From: Sialis fuliginosa
Taxonomy: Eukaryota > Arthropoda > Insecta > Megaloptera > Sialidae
Assembly: GCA_961205875.1 (NCBI GenBank)
Contig: OY540817.1
Coordinates: 17,705,001 to 17,769,000 of the forward strand
Direction: 5' to 3'
Length of the DNA stretch: 64,000 nt
In this document: positions 41,001 through 53,000 of the stretch, piece after piece
Position numbering within the stretch: the stretch's first letter is position 1
Layout: the number at the start of each line of letters is the position of its first letter
Translations under genes and position numbers: made by a program
The notes under the pieces: generated by a model
The model's database searches: none
What the model was told of the DNA's origin: nothing
Seen by the model: the letters and a program-made list of their open reading frames with translations, nothing else

Positions 41001-44000
41001 CAGGTATAGCTTTTACTGAAACAAATCTGCAAGCAAATGGTATATACGAAAAATTTTAATTGAATGAAAAAAGTAATTCAAACTTAAATGAGATTTTTTT
41101 TCGAAAAATCTTAGGAGCATGAATTTTACTGTACAGTTAAACCATCTTTTAGCGAATTAACTGGGAGTAGGTATCCGTTGTATTTGTATATTAATAAAAT
41201 ATTGTATTCCAGATGATATTGATAATTTGCTAACGGAAAAAGACAAATTAAGAAAATATTTAATCGACACAATTACGTTACCTATGGATGTAGTGGACAC
41301 TGTATTAAATGGGTACATGGATATCACCCCGGTAAGATATTTTTTAAATCGTTATTTTTGATGGGTTTTCAAAGAATGCTGATAATTTTGAATTCGCGAA
41401 AAGCGAAATATTCGAATTAAAAAAAAATGTAAACATGAAAATGGCTTCTGGGTGTAAGCCGCATCGATTTGGTCGTGTTATCGGCCAACGTTTCGTCACA
41501 CATTGCAGTGGAAATCTTCAGGGCCCTTCTTCACTTTTAGAAGAGCCCTGAAGATTGTTGAACGTTGGCAGATAACACGATTACACCCAAAGCCAAGATC
41601 CAGTAGAAAAATGTACTTTTAATTTATATTAAGGGTCTCAAATGATTGCTTTAGCATTTGAAAGAATAAATGTGGCTTATACAAATGTTTTTTTTTTATA
41701 GATATTGACTGAAAATCGCACCATTAATTTAAAAACATATATCTGTGATTACAAACAACTGCAGAAGATTTTCCAAGCGAAAAACAGTAAATACAATGAT
41801 ATTGAAAATATGAAACGTTTGAGCGTAAAACTATGCAAAGTGAATGCCATATCCGGTAATGAAGTTCTATCGAAACTTATGAACCATTTAAATATTACAA
41901 CAATCACACAACAATTCGTAACTAAAACTATCAATAACATTGTTGCCAAGGCGAATTTGACCGACGAAGAAGGGAAGGGGGTGAATGAAATTGTTAAAGA
42001 AGCTTCTGTTTTCTTAGAACCACTTAGGAGTTCGTTCCAAAGTGCGTCACAATTACTTGTGGCTGGATTTAACCCAGATGAAGTCGATCTGGATTCAGAT
42101 GCAAGCCATCCAGGTATTTAAAAAAGCTTTGTTATTTTTATGTCCGGTATCATAAAGGACCTAACAAATTTGTTAGCTAACAAGCACTTTCAACTGAGAT
42201 ATCAAACTTATATGACAGTTCTTTTGGAGTTTGTTGATGACTTTGACAAGTTTCGTGCACGCGTTGAAGGTAAATACAAACGGTATTAAAACAGTGGTGA
42301 TATTATGAAAATTATTTTGTACGGTCAAAGATGCCAACTGTGTTACAATTAGTTGAAGTGTCACTGCTCTAAATTCCATAACTAATCCATAGATACTAGT
42401 ACAGTATTAATACCCCATTTGAATGTAATTGCTAGCTAACAAATTTTGTTAGGTCCTTTATAATACCGGACATTAATGTTTGTTCCACAACCGTGTTTCA
42501 AAAACCGCGGGATTACAACAATTAAAAAATTAAATTATAATTTCAAAAATGCAAAAAATTTACAAATTTTCAAACAGTTATATTTTCGCGAAAAATTATT
42601 GGATTTGCATGATCCAAAGATCATTCGTAAGCTTGTACTTTCTAGTTTTTTAATCAAGAGCTTAATTATTTTTATCAATCCCTGCCGGTCTGTGCTAAGT
42701 GTTCGAAAAATTATTCCTTAATTTTTTATAAACTTTGAAAGCATAAATGGGATGAAATTTTTTTTATGAGAAATTCATTCAATATTCGAAAGCTTGTTCT
42801 TTTCTCTTGAAAATGCGTGTTTTTTCATTCCCGTACGATTTTTTTTGACAGTGTTATTCAAAGTAAAATTAACACTTTTGATTTGAAATTTTTGTATATC
42901 ATGAAATAATGATCGCAAAATAATCGTTGAAATTATCTTCTATGAAATGCTTGCATATGATTTTCTTTATATTTATTTAATTTATCTTAGCAGTGTAAAA
43001 TTTGTATATTGTTTATTTTCTTTTGTAGATTCGGACTTAATAGCTAGAGCTAGTAAACTAGCTTGTGGAAAACCAATAATACGACATTCTAATAAAATTC
43101 TTCAAAGTATTGCAAACGATATCAAAAGGGTGCAAAAACTTGATCCAAATGAGTTAAGTTCTTTCACAAGTAAGTGTGGTTATTTTCTCTAAATTGCAAC
43201 AATGGAAATAATGCTTTTTTTAAATTGCAACAATGGAAATAATGCTTTTTTTTTAAATTGCAACAATGGAAATAATGCTTTTTTTAAATTGCAACAATGG
43301 AAATAATGCTTTTTTTTTAATTGCAACAATGGAAATAATGCTTTTTTTTAAACTGCAACAATGGAAATAATGCTTTTTTTAAATTGCAACAATGGAAATA
43401 ATGCTTTTTTTTAAATTGCAACAATGGAAATAACGCTTCTTTTAAAATTATTTCAGCGCCATTCTGTCGAGGGTTTTATGAAACAATGTTAAATCTCGAT
43501 GCCGGTACAATTATTTGGTCTTATGCGAAACCGTTGCTAAGAGGAAAAATTATTTATACTCCAAATGATGAAGTCACGGCCGCTATCATAAAAAATGTAA
43601 GATGGACACATTAAAAAACATTGCAATTTGCAAATATATTTTTTCTAATATAATTCGTATTTAAATAATTACATAAATGTATATTTTGCAATATCCTTAA
43701 TATTCAAATCAATCTTTCTGTTTTTTAAATTGATTTTTATCATTTTTCTATCTTTTAACAATCTATTTATTTATTTTCTTAAAAACGAGTTGGTCAAAAA
43801 TCTGAAATGTCAGTGTTTCATTCTTTTTGAGTGTTTGAACAATTGTAAGAAATATTAACTTATTCCTACTGGTTTGACGTAACTTCTTAAGAGAATTTTG
43901 CAAACTTCCGACATTTTTTGTTTTATAAATAAAAAAATAATTTTCTTAGGCAAATTCGACTTTCCAAGAAATTGCTAAAATGGGAGAAACCGTCCAATAT

Positions 44001-47000
44001 GTATCCAAAGCTCTCAATTCTGTTTTTGATATGTTGAAGTACCAAAATAATACAGATAACTTACAGAACATATTAGATAATCCAATCATAAAAACAGCAA
44101 TAGGTGGTATAGGATTAAACGATGAATTATTTCAAGATATCGATTTAAAGGACATCCTGAAACAAATAAAAGATATGAAGGTATGTTATGCATACATCTC
44201 GCATGCAGAAGTGGCCGACCAGTTTTCATTAAAATTCGCTTATTACAAACATAGTTGGCTCCTCCCATTTGATTATTATAATATTTAAATCATTTCTCCA
44301 TGTACCAAACAAAGACAGATATTTTGAAATTCATTTGCTAGATAAAAAAGTACTATTCGTTTATAGTACTCATATAAGGTAAATGCACCAGTTATGGCCG
44401 CTATAAGAGAAAGTTTTCGTTTTTTTTTTTTTAATTAATGGGCTTGTTTTTTTGTAATTCTCATGAACTCATGTTACTAATAAAACAAGTAACTCTTTAT
44501 TTAATCAATTTAATTACCAAAGTTTGCAAATATAGTTTGTTTTTTCAATTATAGCCTTTTATTTTGTTTATTTTTTTTCTCCAGTAATGGCAAAGGCAAG
44601 CACCTCATCGGCGCCCCTCTAGTGGCCATAGATTATTATTATATATAATTATTATTAAATATAACAATGAAATTTCCGAAATTCAAATATTTTCTTATTG
44701 TTGCGTTTATATTTTGTTTGTTAAAAATTATCACATCATATTTTTGTGCACACAAGAATCTTTTTATATTGTGTAAGTACATAGTGTTATTTTTCAAAAA
44801 TTTCGCGCGCGCGCCCCTTTGTAACCTCGCGCCCTAGGCACGTACCTAGTTTGTCTTATGGATAATCCGCCTCTGGCAAAGATTGGAGTCACTACCTTAT
44901 ATTTGTGCGATTAAATTATTATGTAATTTTTTTATTCTTCTATACTTTTAGCAAATTACGTCGGTGTTGAATATGACTTCAGAAATGATGAACTGTGTGA
45001 TACTAGATAGATTTATCGGTGTAGATAGTGAAGCTGAGCTTGAATCAATGGCAATAGAAATGATACGTACTAATGAATTCGGTGGAGCGATTGTATTCTC
45101 CAATCACATCGAAAACAACAGTACCGATATGAAGAGAAGCATTAGTAAAAATGTCGAATACAAGATCAGAATGGATGTTGACACTGTGCCTACTACTAGC
45201 AGAGCAAAAGAGGCGTATGTAATTTTATTTTTTATTAAATGTGTTGAATAGTTAATATGTCAGTTTGGCGCGATCGAGCAGACTCCAGTTTTTTTTTTAA
45301 ATATAGCTTACACCATTATCTTTAAGACTATCTAATGCCCGAAGACCTTCGAAACCGACTTCGGCTATTATTAAGAAATTAAAATTGATAATCTAACAAA
45401 TAACTTGAATAGTTAATATGTCAACTTGGCGCGATCGAGGAGACTCCAGTTTTTTTTAAATATAGCTTACACCATTATCTTTAAGACTATCTAATGCCCG
45501 AAGACCTTCGAATCCGCCTTCGGCTATTATTAAGAAATGAAAATTGATAAATTAACAAATAAGTTGAATAGTTAATATGTCAGCTTGGCGCGATCGAGGA
45601 GACTCCAGTTTTTTTTAAATATAGCTTACACCATTATCTTTAAGACTATCTAATGCCCGAAGACCTTCGAAACCGACTTCGGCTATTATTAAGAAATTAA
45701 AATTGATAATCTAACAAATAACTTGAATAGTTAATATGTCAACTTGGCGCGATCGAGGAGACTCCAGTTTTTTTTAAATATAGCTTACACCATTATCTTT
45801 AAGACTATCTAATGCCCGAAGACCTTCGAATCCGCCTTCGGCTATTATTAAGAAATGAAAATTGATAAATTAACAAATAAGTTGAATAGTTAATATGTCA
45901 GCTTGGCGCGATCGAGGAGACTCCAGTTTTTTTTTAAAATAAAGCTTACTCTATTATCTTTAAGACTATCTAATGCCCGAAGACCTTCGAAACCGCCTTC
46001 GGCTATTATTAAGAAATTAAAATTGATAAATTAACAAATAAGTTGAATAGTATATAAAGTGTTAGGAAAAAAATAATTGTCACTGACTTTCTTATACTTT
46101 TCAAAATATACATTTGTTTTTTCACCTGAAAAGGTTTCCTTGTGAGTTATTACCAAACCGATCTTAGTGGCATTTTCATCGTTGTGGAGATGTAATGCTT
46201 ACATATTTGCAAAAAGTAAAAACGAGTTTTTTTTTTAAATATATTTATGTACGTTAAATTGTTTAGATATTGGATTCCCGGACCAAATGATAACTTCTTA
46301 GAAGATATGCGATACTTCAGAGGTTTTATCCAACTGCAAGACATGATCGACACAGGTTTGATAAAAATGTATTCAAATGGGTCAGTTATTAAGGATAAGA
46401 TATATACAAAACAATTCCCATATCCTTGTTTTAAAAATGATTTGTAAGTATACAAAAATATAGTGCTTTCTTCAGCCTTTGGTTGTAAATTGTGTTGTCA
46501 GAAAAAAATCGAGTGGGTAATTTTTTTGTGTAATTATACATAATATGTTTTTTTTTTTAATCTATCATAATTGTTAAATTAAATAATGTATATTGATAAA
46601 TTTGAGGAGGGGGGGGGGCACACCCTCTAACCCCTACAGGTGTGCCACTGCCCATTGCAATGTATAACAAAACGGTAGTTAAGAAGCACTTTTGATACAG
46701 AGTTAATAACTACAGAATAATTTACTTGAAAGTTAATTTGTTTTATTTTAGATTCCAGAAAGGATTGCATATTGTGCAAGGAATAATGGTTATTTTTTTC
46801 ATCGGTATGATAGTAATCATAGCATCCGCAGTACGGTATAGAGTTTGGGAACGGGAGTCCCAAAATACAATGGTATGTAGCAAATATTTTTTTTTGTAAA
46901 AAAAACACAATATTATTTTTATTTATTTATTTAAATCCTTCTGTAATCAATTAATTAAAAAAAAAAACTATGCATTCATACTACATAGCATACATCATAT

Positions 47001-50000
47001 ATAAATTTTGTTCCATGAAAGATGACCGGTCTAATGCCAGTAATAAAATATCATGAAATTATGATTTTAAATAATGAAATAGGTTAAAAAGATTCTAAAA
47101 AATGTATTTATTTTTATATTAAAAGCGAGATTAATATGATTTTTGTTAAAATAAAAACACAAAATACAACAATCCGCCATGTTAAATAAAACACCAGTCA
47201 GAGTGGATGACGTCACGGCTAAGTAAACATCATTTTTGTTTCATTAATATCTGCACTGTTTATAAATTAATTATTTTGTGGTTTTAAGTTATCAATTTGC
47301 TCAGTTTTGTGTTACCAAAACTAAAACCGAGAAACATTAGCGATGGAACAAGGATTTATTATTGTTAACAAGGAGTGTTTACATAGGCGTGACGTCAAAA
47401 ATGCGCCATGACACCTGCGAGCGTTTTGGCGTCAAATTCAAAATTAGTTTTAAAATAGTCAATTTTTGTGATTAAACGTTTATTTTCTGCAGAAATAAGT
47501 ATTTTTTTGGAAATAGGAGACGCGTAAGATCATCATAAAATAGTTTTTAAAAATTAGGCATCATGTTTTAACTAACGTTTAGAATTTTTTGACTCTACGT
47601 CTTTTTTTTAATTGTTTATATTATTTTTGCTATTTTTAGTTAATGAATATAATGGGACTGAAGCTGCCAATACATCTAATATCTTGGTTCATCATGGTTT
47701 TATTAGAAATATGGATAATAATGATTTGTTTAGTCGTAATGCTCAAAGCTGGAAACATTCTACCTCACACAGATTCTACTATTATATTATTTGCATTCCT
47801 GAGCTACGGTATCGCTATAACTGTGTATTGGTTCGTATTATTATTATATATTAAAATTTAAAAAAATAATTTTAAAAATATAAATTTAATTTTAAATTAT
47901 TTCAATTATTTTTTTAATATTAATTTTACGCTTGTTAGTCAACAAATTTTATTCAACTTCTTGATAATAAGGTACTGGCACCCAGTCTTGGCCCCTTTAA
48001 GAGCAAAGTTTACTGTTTTTTGGGATTGACGGGCTTCTTTTTTGTAATTCTCATATTTTTTAATTATAACCTTTTATTTTGTTTATGTTTTTTATCCAGT
48101 AATGGATAAAGTAAAATCAGTAATGCGCACGCAGTGATGAACACTTGTTAATGATTACAAAATGATAAGTACCACTGCACAAAAGTTATAAAATAAAGAA
48201 TCGTAAAATTTGAAAGATATAATAATTAATAAATAAATTATACTAATAATAATTAGTTTAAATGTCCCCCATTTTGACACCCATTGACCGATTGTCAACA
48301 AATTAAGCTGTTTTACAGTTAAGTGTCTATAAATTATGGTACAGTAATGGAGGTAATTAAAAATCAACAAATATTTATAATTTAGTACATTTATTTAAAT
48401 GAGAATCTAACACTGGGGTATAATCCAAGACTGGTGTCAGTACCTTGCCAGAAATTTGAATTTAATATTTGAAAATCATTAATAAAATTAATACTTATAT
48501 TATTATTACTATCTTTTTTAGTCTCCTGATGTCTGAACTATTTAAATCTGCAAGTTTAGCTGCTGTTGGGTCCGTAATTCTGTACACAATAACCTTCCTT
48601 CCGTTTCTCTTAAATATATCAACAGAAACTGAGTTCCCATTCTGGCTTAAACTAACAGCGGTAAGAACAATAAATATCCGAGTTTTTCTTATTTTTTAGA
48701 AAAGTTTAATATAATGTAACAAATTAGATTACAAGTATGTATAGAAACACATTTATAGATAATAGAAAATTATTTTATCATTTAATAAATTTTAATTAAT
48801 GGGCACAGCACAAATCGGATGGAAAATGACTTTTTTAATATTTTTATCATGCCTACAACTTCAAGAAGTAAGCTATTTAGCCTGCAAAAATTACTTTTGT
48901 ACCTTCAAACTTATTTCTTTTCGTTTTTTTGATATATTAAAAATTTTATAATGCAAAAAAACTTAATACCAAATAAATGTTATATTTTCTAGAATTCAAT
49001 ATTCTAAACAGTTGGAGAGTTATTTTTCAAAGTTCAGTGGCGAGGCGTGAAATTTTTAATAAGGGAAGCATATTTTGTCAATCCTCCCCCTCCTATTAAC
49101 AAAAAAAAACACCTTAAGTTCAAGCTTTTACTTTTTAAAATAAATTCTTATATATTTATATAGTAACTAAATGATTCTACGTCTTATTTTCTTGTATTTT
49201 AGTCGATATTTGTATGACGAGTTGAAGTTCACTGCAGGAAATTTCACTAAAAAATTTCGAATTTTTGATTTTTTTAAAAGTATGTTTGTTGTGTAGAAAA
49301 TGCCGTGAAAAGTTGAACTGTTCAAACCGCAGGTCTGTATCTCAAACCGTTCTCGAGATATAGCCTATCAAAGTTTTAGTTTTTTCAAATTTTTGGAGAA
49401 AAAAGGCCATAACTTTTGAACGGGTGGTCGGAATTGATTTTAGTTGACGGATTTGAAATCAGCGTGTCAAAATCTATATAATGACATGTATAATACTTTA
49501 AAATTCGACAAAAAAAAATTCGTCAAAAATCGACATTTTTTTAAGGTATACCCCTTTGAATTTTTTCGATTTTTCACGAAAAATATTTTTTTCGAGTTTT
49601 AAGGTATTATACATGTCAGTATATAGATTTTGACACGCTGATTTCAAATCCGTCAACTAAAATCAATTCCGACCACCCGTTCAAAAGTTAGGGCCATTTT
49701 TCTTCGAAATTTTGAAAAAACTGAAACTTTGAGAGGCTATATCTCGGAAACGGTTTGAGATACAGACCTGCGGTTTGAACAGTTCAACTTTTCACGTCAT
49801 TTTCTATACAATAAACATACTTTTAACGAAATCAAAAATTCAAAATTTTTCAGTGAAATTTCCTGCAGTAAACTTCAACTCGTCATACAAATATCGACTA
49901 AAATACAAGAAAATAAGTCGTAGAGGTATTATAGTTTTGTAATTGAGCATGTAAATTAATTTTAATATAAACGCACATATATATTAATTTTTTTTGGGTA

Positions 50001-53000
50001 GGTATTACGAATTTTCGAAAAGGGTCATTTGGTTTTTATCCAAATATCAAAATTTTTTGCAGGGTAAATAGCCCCTATCTTGAGATAGTTGCATTTTAAT
50101 TTGTTTCAATCAAATAAGTACAGATGTTATTTATCATTTTTTTTAGAACTTTTTTATGTCTTCGTCAATGGGTTACATCGCGTTATACATATCTCGATAT
50201 GAACTACAAGTAATTGGGCTACAATGGAGCAATGCTTGGTCCTCTCCAATGGCAGAAGACCGAATGAACTATGGAATTTGTATGATTCAGATGTATCTTG
50301 ATATTATAATATACATCATCATTGCATTTATAATCAGAAAGATTCGTACCGGTAAGTTTAATTTCAATTTAAAACTTGACATTCACATGAGGTTATTTTT
50401 TTAGTTCAATTAATAAAATTTAAAATTTATTACCAAGTACTTAAACCGGAAATTATATTATAACTACTTTCAAGGGGTCAAGCAAAAATAAACTATATTA
50501 TATTCAATTTTGACATGAATAACTGGGTGGGCATTTCAGAAACTTGATGTAACGCGCAAAGATTATTTTGCGCGCTAGCGTAAATTTAAAATCAGTATAT
50601 CTCAACATTCAGAGCAGCTACCAAGCATGCTTTGGTATCAAATTATAGATCTCGATTAGATCTACGAGGTACAAGTAAAAATCAAAACATTTAACCAGTT
50701 TTAATGAGTGATAAATTTAATATTACTAAAAAAATAATTAAATTTTGTGTTTCAAAAGTAATTAAATGTTGTTATGTTCGTACAAATAATCTGAGTTTTA
50801 TTTAACCCCACTGCTACGTATTCACGTCATTCCCTCGACTGTGCATCCCGACACAGTCACACCCATTTATATACGAATTTTTAAATAACATTCGGCTACT
50901 TTTGCTTAAACCTGTTAAGAACGCACGGCCAAAGGGACAGGAAAATGACCTTATAGAGGCACCGACTATTTTGTTTGTTTCAGTTGAATCCAAAGTAAAG
51001 AACGACTCAATTGTAAATACAGATGAGAATCACATGAAGGCTGGAGTTGTGATAGAAAACCTGACGAAAGTGTACGAAAATGGAAAGAACAATTCGAAAT
51101 ATGCGATCGACAATGTTAATTTAAAATTATACAGGGGAGAAATTACTACACTTTTAGGATATAACGGAGCTGGAAAAACTACTTTAATGTATGTAAAAAT
51201 AATATAATGTATATTGACAAATTCGAGGGTGGAGTCTAACCCTTACCCTCCCCCCCTCATGAGTGCGCCATAAACTATAGAAATTCTAAAAGTATGTTTG
51301 TTTATTATTTATGTTGATTTTTAAAATTTCAGAAAAATGTTGATTGGAAATATTACACCAACTGACGGCAAAATCACAATACACGATTCGAGATTTAAAG
51401 ATATCAATACTCGTAATCAGTATTTAGGAGTTTGCCCCCAATCGAGTATTTTGTTACCAAAATTATCGGCTAGAGAGCATCTTACATTCTACGCCCAACT
51501 AAAAATGTCTGCAAATAAAGAAGAGGTGTACGAAGAAGTTGAACAGTAAGTAGAAACACAAATTAGCTTCCAGCGAACGCTATCTGCTAGGAATCATATT
51601 GTTATGTAATTGCTCGATATTTTAAAGCAGTCCTAATAAATTTATAATAATGTAAATGCTATACATTTTATGAGGTACACTTGACAGCACTTATTTTAAG
51701 TCACTGATTTCTACTTAATACGCATGCATCAAAGTTATTATATGTACGATTTCATTGGCTACATCTGTGAGTGGTTGTCATTTATATTTAATACCTAGTA
51801 GATAGCGTTAGCTGGAAGTAAATTTGCATTTTCACTCAAGCAAATTCTTTATAATACCGGGCATAAAACAATTTATTTAGGTATCAATTTACAAAAATAA
51901 CTATTTTTCAGAATGATTACAAACATGGGGCTAGGGTACCTAGCAAACGAACCAGTATATTCTTTATCTGGAGGAACAAAACGCAGACTATGTGTTGCTA
52001 TTGCATTCATTGGACAACCGAGTCTGGTGATTCTTGATGAACCCAGCAGTGGCGTCGACCCAGTAGCTCGTAGAGAGATTTGGGACTTGATTATTAAACA
52101 TAAAAACGACCGCACAATTCTGTTAACGACTCATCATCTAGATGAAGCGGAACTTCTAAGTGATAGAATTGTTATACTTCATAACGTATGTCTTAAGATT
52201 TATTATTTACTAGCGACCTAAAATATTCAACATGCCCACAAATTATACACCCAAATCTAACCTATTCATTAGTGAAAACTTGAATAAAATCCGTTCAGTA
52301 GTTACTTAAATAAATAGGTTAGCAACAATCATAATCATTTTCGAATATTTTACCTTTCTTGAAAGTGAAATGTTTTCAATTTTCAATCAATATATTACCA
52401 AATATTTAATTGTTAACATGTATCAAAAATCAAAGTGACCTAAATTAATAAATTATTCAAACCGTAAATTATATAATTCTGTGTCTTCGGTTAAGTTTTC
52501 ATAAAGTATCAATAAACCGAGTCTATAAACCACATATGTACATTCATTTTTATATATAGAAATTTAAAAAAATGGTGCAACAATTAGAAATCGTAGAAAT
52601 TAAAAAAAAAATAGTACAACAATTAAAAATCGTTATTTTAGGGAAAAGTTCATTGTTCTGGTACTCCATTATCGTTAAAACATAACTACGGAAATGGATA
52701 TCTTTTGGATGTTCTTTATCCAGAAAATGTGCTAACAAAGCTTGTCGATAAGGAAAAATCAACCAATCTGTTAAATACAGTTAATCAAGTCGTTACCAAT
52801 GCTTCCATTGAAAAAATCGGAAAAGAAAATGTTACAATAGTTCTTCCATTCTGTTCATCAAATGGAACACCAAATAAGTATGTATTTAAAAGAATTTGAA
52901 ACATCAAATTCCACAATATTATGTCTGTTATTTGATTTTCAGTTTCCAAAAAGTGGCAGAAGTTCTTGAAGAAGAACAGGGCAGATTAGGGTTTATCGAT

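Larger units (their letters stand above)
44188..44925 (+). mobile_element. MITE family K in intron 38, host of nested insertions
   Basis: The left part, 44188-44374 (CATGCAGAAGTGGCCGACCA, CCTCCCATTTGATTATTATA), resumes at 44900 with ATTTGTGCGATTAAATTATT, as in the uninterrupted copy at 10685. In between sits a family A MITE. The right half of K is missing before exon 39. Confidence 0.75.

Noticed and set aside
50902..50983. Upstream extension of the exon 45 open frame
   Set aside because: A strong pyrimidine-rich acceptor at 50983 matches the phase left by exon 44; the extension has no family similarity.
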